This document shows, piece by piece, positions 1 to 11,622 of a stretch of DNA of 64,000 bases. Position 1 is the first letter of the stretch. Every line of letters begins with the position of its first letter. The stretch is from positions 124,001-188,000 of the forward strand of contig JAHCVI010000002.1 in assembly GCA_019096155.1 (NCBI GenBank). The letters run 5' to 3'. Under the pieces are notes generated by a model, which was given only the letters and a program-made list of their open reading frames with translations, made no database searches and was not told the DNA's origin. Position numbers and translations under genes: made by a program. This DNA comes from Staphylotrichum longicolle (Eukaryota; Ascomycota; Sordariomycetes; Sordariales; Chaetomiaceae).

Positions 1-1308
1 GATGGTAGTTGTGTCGTTGAGTAGTACATTCACCCTTGGATCATGCAAGAAAAGGTAAGGGACCCTGGGCTTTTATCGGAAAGAGTGATGACGGCACAAA
101 GGTTCGATGTGTCGAACGCAGGGGTCCACCGAAGCCTCCAGCAGCCCAGTAAGTGCTGAAAAATTATTCTTGGGGCGTCTGGCCAAGGGTCAGCCAAGGG
201 TCGGCAACGTCGCCTATTGTCGGTCGGCCGAGCCCGATGCTGTGGGCCCACTCCGGATTTAATCCTCGTCCAAGCATGACGACCCGGTAACCGATCCTTC
301 GGTCTGAAAAGATTGCGAATTGGGCGTGGGAGCGGCGAGGTTCAAGGAGGTGGTAACCTCCTCAGCTCAACATAAAGTTGTCGTCGATGATTTATTTGAG
401 TTGTCTTTCAGTTCCTCATACTATCACGATGTACAGGTAGTCAGGGGTGATGTGTTTTGAGGGAGCTCTTTGCACCACATGCTAGAAGAGATCAGCAGAA
501 TAAATTAAAGGTACCTTGCTACATGGACCTTCCGTTTTGAGCTTCAGCTTCGGCGTTGGATTCGTGATGAACGCCACATGTAGCTTCTGAGATGCCAGAG
601 ACCACAACCATGGACGATCCTACACCCGCGCGAGAGTTGCTCCTCACGTTCGGTTCTCAATGTGGCGGCTTAAGTACGGGGTGCCTTGCTTATGCTATGT
701 GTAAGGTACCTGAATTGAACGATGAAGATAGAGATCCTCGACGAAAACCAACATCCTGAACGATACATCAATCCTTTAAGGGAGAACACTTCAAAACACT
801 TGAACAAGAATCATCAACAATGGCAAAGGATCCAAGGAGGATGAATGCAACACTGGCAAGGCTGGCCCCAGTACCCCCCATTCGGCGACACATCAACTGC
901 CCTATCATTATTTGAGGAAGTACAAATGACGATCACAGCCTCTGCGTTGTCCATTGGCACTGTCGGCGATCTATGCTACCCAACATGCATTGGTTAACTC
1001 GTGTCACCCCTCATCACGAACAATTGGATCGAGCAGGTTACCTCCGCCACATATGATGCCCACCTGCATCCACGCTGGTGGTGCTACGGTCTGGTCCTTG
1101 CACAGGAAACAGAAGCTCTCGGTAGAAGGTGCCGTCGGAGCCTAAATAATGAGGAGGCGGATCATATTCAACTGTCAGCAGAGCAAAGTTACAGGTTGGC
1201 ATGTAATATAAAAACCCAAAGATTGCCTTGCGCACTCCCATTTGACATCTTCCTCACACATCACTTTAATACTCAACTTACCTTCTTTGGTGCAAGAGAA
1301 TAGTCATC
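1..1308. other. Intergenic region with TATA-like element
   Basis: No convincing coding frame is visible; the short open frames here have no recognisable motif. A TATA-like element (ATATAAAA) lies near 1205-1212, about 100 bases before the start of the P450 gene at 1309, and is a plausible core promoter for it. The left end of the window cuts this region. Confidence 0.5.
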
Positions 1309-3215
1309 ATGTCCTCACCAGTAGCTGACGCAGCTGGCATGATGTTTTCTGATCAGCATCGGTTCAGTTTGATGTTCTATTTAGGCTCACTCCTTGTCGC
1401 CGCGTTCATACTTCGGCGCCTCCGTCAGTGGCAACGTCTCCGTCACATTCCCGGCCCCCCTTTCGCCGGATTCTCGAGATTATTCTGGCTCGTTCCCCTA
1501 GTGCGGAGCGGCCAACTAGACCTCCGGTTACAAGCACTTAACAGAAAATATGGTAAGGTCTCGATGTTCAGTATCAGTCCTTTTGGAGTCATGTTCTGTC
1601 CAAAGATCTAAGCTTTCGTGAGGCCGTCTTGCACGAGTTGGGCCAAACACGCTCATCACGTCCGACTGGAAGCTATGGAGACGCATCATGTCGGCACGCT
1701 CGCCATACACCAGGTCTCCTCGTCACCGTGGGTTTCGGCTGAGCCCAGCAAAGGATCATATCGCCTCTGTCCTTGATGAACAGGAGCATAGCCGCCTCCG
1801 TTCCATAATGATCAACGGGGTACGCACAGTCTTTGTGAAAATCTTTCGCTCGTCGCCGCCTCTGATTGTCTTGTGACTCTGCTAAACACAAATTACAAAA
1901 CCTAGTACTCGGGCAAAGAAGTCGAGGGAGTCGAGGAAAAGATGGACACCGATATCCTTGCTTTGATTCAGCTTCTCAATTCGCGGTACATTGCTCATGA
2001 TAAGATATTCGACTTCGGGCGCAAAGCCCAATATTTCACGACGGACGTCATCTCCCGTCTCGCTTTCGGAAAACCCTTTGGTTTCTTGGCTGCCGACTCG
2101 GACGTGTACAAACACATCGACATCATGGAACGACAGTTGCCCCTTTCAGGGTTTATTGCTACATTTCCTGGACTCATCGAGGCCTTCAGCTGGCCGCTGT
2201 TGAGGTCGCTGGTGCCGAGTCCCAAGGACAAGGTTGGCTTAGGCAGGTTGATGGGGTATGTTTATCATCCTCAATGCCTGGCTTGTACCGAACTAATTTC
2301 TTTTCCTGGACTCGGTCTTACTAACTTTTGTCAGCATTGCCAAAGCGACTGCCGCCGAGCGGTTTGGGCCGAACAAGATGGTGCAAAAAGACATGCTTGG
2401 GTCTTTCGTGGCCCGCGGCTTGACCCAAGAGGAGGCTGAGGCCGAGATCATGCTACAAGTGTGAGATCCCCCGCAAAGACACGCATTCTTGAACTCCCAA
2501 TATCCAACTGAGTTAGAATCGCGGGTTCAGATACAACTGCCACCACTATCCGGACTGCTATGCTTCACATCTCAACAAACCCTCGGGTATTGCGGAAGCT
2601 GCAAGCCGAGATTGACTCCGTCACCCCGTTCCCGTACAGCAAAGTCATCAGCGATGAAACAGCACGTACCCTGCCTTATCTTTGTGCCACAGTCAGGGAA
2701 TCGCTACGAATGGCACCACCAGTCATCGACTTCTTTCCGCGGGTGGTACCGCCTGAGGGTGACGAGTGGGACGGCATTGCCCTGCCCCCGCGTACCTGTA
2801 TCGGCTGGAATGCAACAGGTATCATGCGAGACCCTGAGGTCTGGGGTGACGATGCGGACCATTTCCGCCCTGACAGATGGCTCGAGGCCGAAGCAGACGC
2901 TGACCGGCTTCGGGACATGGATGTTGTTGGAGAGCTCGTGTTTGGCAGCGCCGGCAGATGGCAATGCCTTGGGCGTATTGTAGCTCTGATGGAGGTCAAG
3001 AAGGCCCTTTTTGAGGCAAGTTCCTCCCCACCCCCCACCCTCCAATGTGGGATCCCAATGGAGTTACCAAGGCTAGACCGGCTGACACGCCGATACAACA
3101 GCTATTTCGCCGCTTTGAGTTTGAGGTGGTAAATCCCACCAACCCCTGGAGATCTGTTTGCTGGGGAATATTCGAGCAACACGAATTCTGGCTCAAGGCT
3201 CATCACAGGGGGTGA
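1309..3215 (+). CDS. Cytochrome P450 monooxygenase, pisatin demethylase-like
   Basis: Haem-thiolate monooxygenase, probably anchored in the ER membrane; its substrate cannot be read from sequence. I assemble six exons (1309-1552, 1623-1819, 1906-2255, 2335-2460, 2517-3015, 3102-3215), which sum to 509 codons plus stop, a normal P450 length. The N-terminus has a hydrophobic anchor (about residues 18-38) followed by a proline hinge. The oxygen-binding helix reads AGSDTT (about 308-313), the ExxR motif is near 367-370, and the haem loop FGSAGRWQCLG places the ligand cysteine near residue 456. The last intron (3016-3101) has a GC donor; using it restores a typical C-terminus (LFRRFEFEVVNP). The haem loop has one residue more than the usual FGxGRWQCLG. 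The internal stops are all removed by splicing, so I do not call it a pseudogene. The family resemblance (CYP57-like) is by recollection of motifs. Confidence 0.85.
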
Positions 3216-3389
3216 GGTTGTTGATGTTGCAGTGTAAAATAGGGGGCAGCACAAGGAGGCAACAGACTAAAGTATTCAGTCATTCCAGTCAAGCACGCTA
3301 ATTATCAACTCCTGCTCGGACAAGTATGCAAACAATCGCTTTGGTATCATAACATCATCCACACCATCACTTTCTCATCAACCCCACAT

Positions 3390-4691
3390 TCAACAGACCC
3401 GAACTACTGATGACGATCCCTGAGCAGCGGTCGCGATGCTCCCCATCTCCTTCCTCTCCGCCTCCGCCTGGATGAGTTCCCTCAAAATAGCCAACCCTTC
3501 AATCCGATCAGCAAGTTTTGTGATACTCAATCCCCATGCCTTGAGAAATGGGGCCTCGCCACGGTAGTTGACGTGCAACCAGACTCGCTCCTGGCGGGTG
3601 TGCCGGACCGAGTCACCCGTCTCAGGTTTTGGCCGCGTCTTGTCCGTCTTGAACGTGGTGTTGTCGGTGTCCTGCTTTGGCTCCGCAGGCATTGGTCGGT
3701 GTTCCGCCTCCTTACCCTTGTCGTTGTCTCGATTTGAGTGTGTATTGGCAGCTCCGCCAGCGCTACTATCTGGCGTAGGAGGTGGTGTCCCAAACCGGAG
3801 CAAGGGGAGGAATCCGAGGTCGCCAGGTCCCGAAGACGGTTTCGGTTGGCTGCTGGAGGACGCTGAACGCTCCGGCTTCCCCTGAAAATTTGCCCTTGTC
3901 TTCTTGTCATGAACAGCTGTGCCTGTTTCGGCTTGTTTTGGCCCAACAGGCTGCGCCGGAAGTAGAGGGAGGGGCTTCGAACTTGAGTCTTTCCGTATGA
4001 GTGCTTTTGGCGGCGTGCTGGGAGTGCTTCGTTGTCGTTCGGAGGAGGGCACACGGAGCGGCGCCGGTCGGAGATCTGAGTTCGAGCCAGGGCGCTGTTG
4101 ACAATCCGGCGGACGAGTCGAGGGGAGAGGCTCCGGAAGAGGTTTGCTATGAGACTTTCCTGATTCTGAGGACCCTGTGTAAAAGTCGAGCCACTGTGTG
4201 ACTCGGCTGTCCGCGGAACTCGCTCGGCTTCTCTGTGCTCGCTTGGGCACTGGTGCAAGAAGAGTGGTGTTGTTCGTTGAACCTTGAACTTCGACCACCT
4301 CCTCAAGTCGCCCGCCGCCGAGGTGCTGGATCTGTGCTTTCATAGAATCGGACGCCGACAATCCAGATGTTCTGGTCGTTCTTGAGCGAGATGTCAGCCC
4401 ACTTTTGCTTTTGTCGACACATGGAAGCAACTGGACTTACCGACTTGAGTTCGACCGCTTGACCCATTCACGCACCCGGAAGCTTGCTTTCCCTGTGAGT
4501 GGCATTTTCAACGACGAAGATCTTCCGGACAGCCCGTCGATGGCCGCAGACACCACCACAACCTCTGGCCGCAGCTGGTTCGGCTTGATGACTGAAAACA
4601 GAGCGGCTTCGGGGAGCACCCCAGGCATGCCACTCGTTTTGTGGGCTGACTCGTGTATGGTCTCCATGGTTTGCAAGCTCGATTTGATCAT
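3390..4691 (-). CDS. Hypothetical protein, Pro/Ser-rich, disordered
   Basis: I do not recognise the family. The model is two exons, 4691-4441 and 4380-3390 (minus strand), joined by a 60-nt intron with a GTAAGT donor; they sum to 413 codons plus stop. The middle is rich in Pro, Ser, Lys and Arg and looks disordered. The last 70 residues look folded (WLHVNYRGEAPF, then an amphipathic stretch with ILRELIQAEAERK). The 5' end is uncertain: the frame stays open above 4691, and another frame just upstream also looks protein-like, so an exon may be missing. Around 4345-4440 a second frame (KWADISLKNDQNIW) also looks natural, so the intron could be placed differently. No regulatory signal is evident. 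Confidence 0.5.
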
Positions 4692-6549
4692 CGCGTCTGG
4701 AGTTCGGTGCGCCCTCAACTTGCTGTCGGCGGCTTCTCGGTCGATCAAGTTCAACGCAACCCAAGCGCAATGAGACGTTGAAAAAGTTGGATGGGGCCAA
4801 ATGCAGATTATATTCAGTAGACCCGAGGAGGGCCCGGGGGTCTATGCCCTTTTCTGTCTTGGCTGCTTCGCTTGCATGTCTGTTGACGTCTTGTCCACAC
4901 TGCCCCTTTCGAGTGGCCAAGTCTCAGTCTAATGCCGGAAATGCCCAGTAGATTGGAGAGATAATCTGGGCATCGGGATGCTGTTTTGTGATGCTTGGAG
5001 TCGACTGGATCTTATTGCGATCCGCTCTCCCAAAGCCATGTTGAAGGCGCGGGAGTGGTGCATTGTCTTGGCTGTTCGATTGGCCATGCGTGTAAGTCTG
5101 GGGAACCCCTGAAACACCGCATTCAGCAGAGCGCTGAAACAACCAATGAGGGACAGCCTCTCCACGGGTTGGGCAAGGAATCTCAGACGATGCAGACCAG
5201 AACCCCTGTTCAACCGCGACCTGTCGAGGTCGTGGGCCTTTTCCGCGGTTTGGATTTTCGAAGTCATGCTCGTGCGCGCAGGGCAATGCAAGAAGAGATT
5301 GGTGGGGTAGCATCGAACGTGGCCTGGTGCACCTGCACAGGTGCACTGCGGTTCGCTTCCCACATCGAAGCTTTGTTCTTCCGATTTGGTTGTAACACTG
5401 GGCCACCTCATTCAATTTGGGTCTTGCCATTTCGATGGCTGGTGCTCCTCGAGTTTTTGTCGGCTGTCAGAGTCGACACCCACAAGAGTTAGGTTGGGTT
5501 GCTGGTCCTTGACCATGCTAACAAAGACTTTGAAGAAACCACTTGGTCCAAAAAGACCCGGTGCTCGTGGCAATGCTCCACAAGACTTCAATGGGACACC
5601 GTGTATCGCATCTGAAATGATGCCTCGAGGCTACACACTGCTTTGTTGTTCGTGTAAAGCCACCTCGGTAGCACGCGTGACAATGGTATGTTGATGACAT
5701 CTGGCACTTGCAAGCGTGGACCTCGACAGTGAGATGGATATTTGAACATCTCCGGCCCAGCGATCATGGAGAAGACCGCAATTTTTAACCACAACTAGGA
5801 ACACACCTGCCTCCTTGATCGCCTTACCTCCGATCGTCTCGAAATAGCACCTGGCGCGTCCACAACAACAACACCCAGAGCTCTTCAACATCATGTGCAA
5901 AATGCGGGAATATCGCTGCAAAGATTGCAATACGCGAATGTATAGCCCAGATCTCCTCCCATGCAGATTGGCGATCGCGACAAACCAGACATGCCCGTCA
6001 AACAGATGGCGAGTCACAGTCTCGAGAAGGTATCGGTGCAGTTACTGCCGCAGATACAGGGACTTTCGTACCTGGATGGGCCCGCGGTAGAGAAGGCAAG
6101 GCAAGGTACCTTGTTCAGAAGCGGGCAAGGATCCGGGGCTTGTGTATGCAACATCATACATAGCCCCTAAACGAGGCGAAAATCAGCTGCTCCAGACCCT
6201 CCCCTGAGCGAGATGGAAATCGTGGATTTACCATCAATACAAAAATAGCGTTGAATTTTGAAAGTCCTTTAAGCGCAAGCTGTACACAAACTCCCAACCC
6301 ACTTCCCATGATGCTGGTTCTCCGAGTGCCCACCGAGACGTTCACCGTACATGGAATTGATCTTGGTCTCGCGTTATCAAGAGCATTAGCACACGCTATT
6401 TACCTCACCAATTAGCCAAATGGGCTATAATATGGACGTCTCAAACAAGATGTCCAGATATTCTGAAGTGTGATTGTGATGAGGAACTTGGGTGTGTGCT
6501 GGAGCGGCCCATTGGCCTGCTGCAGTGAGTCAGGTGAGCAGCGATCAAC
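4692..6549. other. Region without a convincing gene
   Basis: Several overlapping open frames occur on both strands between about 4925 and 5490. The most protein-like is on the minus strand, from an ATG at about 5265 to a stop at about 4929, and could be an upstream exon of the neighbouring minus-strand gene. It has no recognisable motif and no clear donor, so I do not call it. From 5500 to 6440 I see nothing supportable. Confidence 0.3.
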
Positions 6550-6927
6550 CTACGATTTGCTGGCAGCAGCAGCCAGTAACAGTGGCAGTCGACTTCCCGG
6601 CCCGTCCCATGGACTTGGTGCTGGCATGAGTGGCGCTGTGCAGCCCGCGGCCGGCCTAGCCAATGGGTCTGCAAGGAGCAAACTTTGGGCTCTGGGTGGC
6701 TGCATGGCTGGGCCTTTGCCCTCTGATGGGCTTGGCTCGCCAGTATTGGGCCACAATATGGTGGATGAAAAGGGGAAATCCTGGGATGGTTCGTGTTCCC
6801 CAGTGCTTGTCCAGAGTTCTTCTTCCGAAGTCTTCTTAAGCACCGATCTACGACCTAGCTGCTGCAGTAAGGCTTGTTTGTTCTTGACCCTTTTAAGTTC
6901 GTCTGTTTCTTGTGTTTGTGTTGCCAT
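6550..6927 (-). CDS. Possible small hypothetical protein
   Basis: An open frame of 125 codons on the minus strand starts at an ATG (6927) and lies 81 bases from the divergent Pth11-like gene. The first half is Lys/Glu/Gln-rich (ELKRVKNKQALLQQL, then VLKKTSEEELW) and could form a helix. The second half is Pro/Ala-rich and looks disordered. I recognise no family. A + strand frame also stays open across the same bases, so GC-driven openness could explain it. It may be a real small nuclear or cytosolic protein, a 5' exon, or nothing. Confidence 0.25.
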   Translation of the reverse strand: MATQTQETDELKRVKNKQALLQQLGRRSVLKKTSEEELWTSTGEHEPSQDFPFSSTILWPNTGEPSPSEGKGPAMQPPRAQSLLLADPLARPAAGCTAPLMPAPSPWDGPGSRLPLLLAAAASKS

Positions 6928-7008
6928 GTCAATTCTTTGTTGGAAATGAACGATGCTTGCCCTAGGACCCTGTCTCTTTGGTCTACCGACGGTCAAACCT
7001 AAGGCACA

Positions 7009-8481
7009 ATGGCGGCGGTGAACATGAACGAAGTTCCAGCCATGTTGCCTCCTTCGGGACGGGTTTCAAACTTCGACAGCCCCGAGACAATGCATCCCAT
7101 TGTCCTTGGCGTGGCCGTTGCTACAATGACCCTGATGACCCTGGCTGTGGCCATCCGCGTCTTCACAAAGGGGTTCATTTTGAAGGACATGAGAATCGAA
7201 GAGTGTCAGTTCTCTAATCCAGTCAAACCTCGACTTGACTCAGGCTGACAGAACGCAGATTTTGCTCTCGTCGGCACGGTATGAGGGCTTCCAGAAAGGA
7301 CTGAGTTTATGGTCTAGAGCTCATGTATATCAGGTTGGGATCATCCTGTGGGACTCGATCTTCATACATGTCTCCGTGAATGGCTTTTCCCGCCATCTGT
7401 GGGATGTTCGGGCTGTTCAGATTGAGCATCTTGCTTATGCGAGTGACACCGTACATCCCCAAACCTCGTGGCTTGTCTATACCGCTAACATGTCCAGATG
7501 AACTACCTCGCCGAGATATCCAACGCAGTTACCATGTGGGCAGCAAAGTGCTCCATACTGTTCCAGCTTAGGCGACTGTTCTGCCCTGGCCAAGTGCGCA
7601 ACGCCATCCACTGGAGCATCCACGGCTTGCTGTTTGTCAACGCCGCCTACCACATGGCAGCCCTCTTCACCTTTATTTTTCAATGCACTCCACGCGAGAA
7701 GACGTGGAAGATGCTCACAGAAGGGCATTGTATTGACGTTGCGGCAGCAACACTTGTCTCAGGGGTTATCAACTTATTGCTTGATTTGGGCATCCTGGTC
7801 ACGCCAATTCTCGCTGTATTCCGCCTGCAGCTTCCTCTGAGACGAAAGTTGGGCATCTCGGCTGTTTTCGGGGTTGGTATTCTGTGAGTATTTTCTGCCT
7901 CGTCGTCGTTTCTAGTTCTGATAAATCCAGCACCTGTGCCATTGCGGCCGTCGGCGTCGTCCTCCGGGTTTCATTGTTGTACGACCCAGACTTGACCTGG
8001 ATCATCACCCGAGTTGGGATCTGGACGTGAGCTATCTAACTATCCGTCTGGCAACGCAGGAGGTACTGAAGATTACAGTATGGTTGAGTACTGCGGCACC
8101 ATCTTAGTCGGCTGCATGCCCTCCTTCCCACGTTTCTTTGTCTACCTCCGCAACAATACTCCGCCCACCAACAACACCACCGGCCCCAGCTCCCGTTCCC
8201 AGTCCCGCAATCCGAGTGTGGCAACTCGGCACCAACACCATACAAGAACGGAGTCCGGTAGCCGTTGTCCCTATTCAACAGAGACACGAAGGAGCACTCC
8301 AACAGACACAGAACCTGGGGTGGGTCTTGCTCTCACAACCTCCGAAGTATCCCTGCCGAGCCTGGGGTGTATCGAGATGGAACGCTGTGCTGCTGGCGTG
8401 CACGAGTCTAGGTGCTTAGAATCCGATATTGAGCAGAGACACGTTGGTCTAGACTGGTCACCATTGTCGAGTCCTGTTTAG
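7009..8481 (+). CDS. Pth11-like integral membrane protein (rhodopsin-like domain)
   Basis: A seven-helix plasma-membrane protein of the fungal Pth11-like (rhodopsin-domain) family, some members of which sense surfaces or small molecules through G proteins; the ligand is unknown. Six exons (7009-7204, 7259-7278, 7334-7450, 7498-7883, 7931-8026, 8079-8481) sum to 405 codons plus stop. Exon 2 is only 20 nt and restores EEYFALVGT at the second helix. Other family-like parts are GFSRHLWDV in the first outer loop, KCSILFQLRRLF in a helix, and GTILVGCMPSFPRFF at the last helix. The C-terminal 120 residues are hydrophilic, Ser/Thr-rich and probably cytoplasmic. It lacks an obvious N-terminal CFEM cysteine module. 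It ends 128 bases from the convergent P450. Confidence 0.85.
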
Positions 8482-8609
8482 GCATCCGCCGGCTCAAATC
8501 TTCAATAGTACCTAAACTGCAGCTGCTGTCCTAGAGTACGATTCTGGGAGCTGTTTCCACTCCAGTCCTCTCTCAAATTTCAGGAAGCCTCGCTGGCATG
8601 ACCATGCTA

Positions 8610-10175
8610 TCAGACCTTGACCCTTTTCTTGACCCGGATTGTGGCTTGGAGGGGCGGAACCCTGTTCAGACCAAACCACGTGTTCCGTGGCCTGCTCCCA
8701 CCGATCTCGATGTCGTAGTTCAGAATGAGGTGGGCCAACATGAGCTTGAGCTCGTTGGCGGCAAAGAAGCGACCCGGGCAGGCATTCCGGCCGTGGCCAA
8801 AGGCGAGGAAGTCGGTGCTGGTGGTGGCAAAGGCCTTCGAGGCGCGCTTCACGTAGTCGACGCTCTCGTCGTTCCTCTGCTCGGCGAACCTGAACGGCTT
8901 GAAGTCTTGGGCATCGGGGTAGACGCCGCTGTCTTGGAAGACCGGGTAGCTTGGGACGCTGACAGCTGCGCCCTGCGGGATCTTGACTCCCGAGGGCGTG
9001 ACGATGCCGCCCTTGGCCACCACGGCACGGTTGAGTCCAATGGTGACAAACGAGTTCAGGCGCGACGACTCCCGCATGACGCTATCGAGCTTCTGCATCT
9101 GAGCCAAGGCCCGCTTGTTCCACTCGCCGCCGTGTTCGGCCAGCACCCCTTCGATCTCAGCCCGGAGCTCGTCGATGTATTCCTGCTTGGACGCGGCAAG
9201 CTCGAGGATGGCGCTGGTGATGGAGAAGGACGAGGTGTGGATGGCAGCAAAGTTGAGCAGCAGGATACGGCCGGCCAGCGTCGTTGGCTTCCAGAGGTAA
9301 GGGTCGCCGATGGTCTTGGCTTGCTTGATGGTCCACTGGAGGAAATCGTTGGGCTCGGGGCCGAGTGCCTTGTTCTCCGGGTCCCGCTGCCGAGCATCGT
9401 AGTCGGCCAGCCTCTTTTCGATCTCGGGGACGATAATCTTCTCGAAGCGCCGGGTGCGAAGGCGGATGGGCAGGGTCAGGAAGAGCGCGACGGCGGGCCG
9501 CAGGGGCTTCCATACCATACGCAACACCGTCGCGGTCAGGGGCACGTCTTGAGCATATGCCATGCCTTCGGCGAGCAGTGCGGGATCCCTGCACTTTGGC
9601 TTGCCAACAAAGACGCGGTTCGTCACACAGCCAACGATCTTGCGCATCGTGTCGTAGACGCACACCTCCTGGTACTCGCCGGGACTCCCCCATTGTTGAT
9701 CGAATCCCCAGGCCGTCTCCTCGGCGACATCCGGGACAAGGTTGCCAATCTGGTTGGTCAGAGTGGTCGTGATGAGTTTGTGATGCACCGGGTTGTGCAC
9801 GAGGGAAGGATCGGTGCAAGTGTAGTCTATTTGAAGCGAATCAATGGCCTGGGTGTGCATGTCGAGGACCGAGTCTGGCTGGTCGGTGACAAACTGGGTC
9901 TCGGCTCGCGGTAGCAGCAGCAGATTTGGAGCCATGATCAACGGAAGAAGGACCGTCTGGTCCCTGTATGTTTCGTCCGCCTCCTTCACGGCCGACTTGA
10001 AGTCCAACGTGTTCCTCCATGCCGCCTGGTAGAATGGAAACCAATCGCGGTCCTTGGCACCCACAATGGGGAGTTTGGGCAGCTTCGGGCCTGCGAAGAG
10101 GAGCTGATGGATTGCGAGCGCAACCAGCGCCACGGCGGGCACCAGCACCGCTGGACGGAGAAGGACCTCAATCAT
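8610..10175 (-). CDS. Cytochrome P450, ent-kaurene oxidase-like
   Basis: Intronless 521-residue P450 with a hydrophobic N-terminal anchor (about residues 5-27), expected at the ER facing the cytosol. The I-helix carries AAIHTSS (about 310-316) in place of the common AGxDTT, a pattern I associate with ent-kaurene-oxidase-like and related fungal terpene or alkaloid P450s. ExxR is at 369-372 (ESSR), and the haem motif FGHGRNACPG gives ligand Cys466. The start ATG opens the membrane anchor directly, so the N-terminus looks complete. A long open frame on the opposite strand is a compositional shadow. No terpene synthase or other scaffold enzyme lies within the window, so the substrate is unknown. 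It converges on the Pth11-like gene. Confidence 0.92.
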   Translation of the reverse strand: MIEVLLRPAVLVPAVALVALAIHQLLFAGPKLPKLPIVGAKDRDWFPFYQAAWRNTLDFKSAVKEADETYRDQTVLLPLIMAPNLLLLPRAETQFVTDQPDSVLDMHTQAIDSLQIDYTCTDPSLVHNPVHHKLITTTLTNQIGNLVPDVAEETAWGFDQQWGSPGEYQEVCVYDTMRKIVGCVTNRVFVGKPKCRDPALLAEGMAYAQDVPLTATVLRMVWKPLRPAVALFLTLPIRLRTRRFEKIIVPEIEKRLADYDARQRDPENKALGPEPNDFLQWTIKQAKTIGDPYLWKPTTLAGRILLLNFAAIHTSSFSITSAILELAASKQEYIDELRAEIEGVLAEHGGEWNKRALAQMQKLDSVMRESSRLNSFVTIGLNRAVVAKGGIVTPSGVKIPQGAAVSVPSYPVFQDSGVYPDAQDFKPFRFAEQRNDESVDYVKRASKAFATTSTDFLAFGHGRNACPGRFFAANELKLMLAHLILNYDIEIGGSRPRNTWFGLNRVPPLQATIRVKKRVKV

Positions 10176-11622
10176 GATGTTGCGTGGGTGTCTGGCATCG
10201 AGACCGGGTCAGGTCTGTCGCCACGATCAAGGACTGGTGGTGCAGGTCCTTTGCTACTGTGTAAAGCAGCCCTGAGCGAGCGCAATATGGAGCTGTGCGT
10301 GATTTAGATCGTTGAAGTGGTGCTCTTTCTGATGCATCAAGAAGACCTGCTCGACCAAAGGTCCAAAGCTGAATCAAGACATATCTTTCCATGGGGACCC
10401 ACCCCGCAAGCAGTGCCAGGGCGAGTGAGTGGCGATCTGTCGCATTCTTGCGAGCAGACCCCTGTCTCTGCTCGCTGTTCTCGCTGCATTGGGCAAGGTG
10501 TTGTAGCAAACCAAGCAAACCAAGTCTCGGCTACCACAGTTCCCGCGTCCACACTCAGCGAACCCCCACTTCTGTAACAAACGGCAGCGAAGAAACCGGG
10601 CCCTCTTGCTCCGGGAGCGGTGACCACACGTTATGATTCGCTCGCCGAAAGTTCCCATCAACTGAACGAATGCCACGCTGCAGGTGGAGTGTTGGATTCG
10701 TCAGTCGTGCATGCTGTGGCCGTTCTGCTGCGCAGTACAGGATGCCCAGTGGCAATGGGATGCAAATCGTACTTGTATGTCTGCTTGGCAGCGCCTCGTC
10801 TACTCGTTTAGATTGCAATACGGAAACATGCTCTCCCCCCAAACTCGGGCCTTTACACTGTGTCACAGACGTTGACGTGATGGTGAGAGCCAGGAGCAAC
10901 CCAGGTATTGTTCGGTTGCGACGCTGACAAGGCTGAGAAAAAAAGCCTGTGGTTAGTTCTGACAATGGTATAACGAAAATGCACTCCCCCAAAAACAAAT
11001 ATCCTGGCTTTGTTACAGGCTCAGGTCTACTCTACTGACAAATTCCGTAGGTACCTTAGATACTTAGTCCACTGTCTATAATCACCTGTAACTTCACTGG
11101 CATCAAAACATCAGACTCGTGGCTGTTTAAATTCATCAACCAGGGCTGCCTGTTCTACAATGACCTCCAAGCTTTTAGCACAAGGGCAACAAACGTTCGC
11201 ATCCACCCAGTACGTTTTGAACTCCTAGTTTGTGAACTTCAAGGCATGGATGACTGGATTCTCGCCTGTGGATGTGCCGGTTAATCCATTTTGTTTGGCA
11301 TATTTCCCGGCGCTTTTCCCACTCTCGGCTATACGCCCACCTTCTCTCTTACAGGACGGCCAAGCCCATCTCCATTTCCATGAGGCACTGGCGTCTTGGA
11401 TGCTTTGGTTCAGAGGAGCGTCCCATAGACGGGGTTGATGTGGATGCAACAGAAGCCGCGCAGATCACGTAGAGGAAGCAGAGATAGTACGGTCTGAGTG
11501 CCGGCTTTTCGAGAGAAAGATCTCAACACATTTGCTTCGGCAGTGCTGGACTACACAAAAGTGCATGTGGCTCAAATTCCTCATCTCATATTAGTCCAAC
11601 CACTCAGTGGTGAGATTGAGCC
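10176..11622. other. Intergenic region
   Basis: No coding frame with recognisable motifs. The part from about 10950 to 11160 is AT-richer. It separates the divergent P450 (minus) and SET gene (plus), so both promoters should lie here; I could not identify specific operator sites. Confidence 0.5.

Noticed and set aside
1309..3215. Reading the first P450 as a pseudogene because of its internal stops
   Set aside because: Five introns remove every stop and the exons sum to exactly 509 codons with all motifs in order.
4924..5492. Overlapping frames of 160-168 codons on both strands
   Set aside because: No motif, no clear splice signals and no preferred frame; kept only as a possible exon in the gap description.
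8598..9914. 438-codon open frame on the plus strand
   Set aside because: It lies antisense to the intronless P450, which has all motifs; the frame is a shadow of its codon bias.
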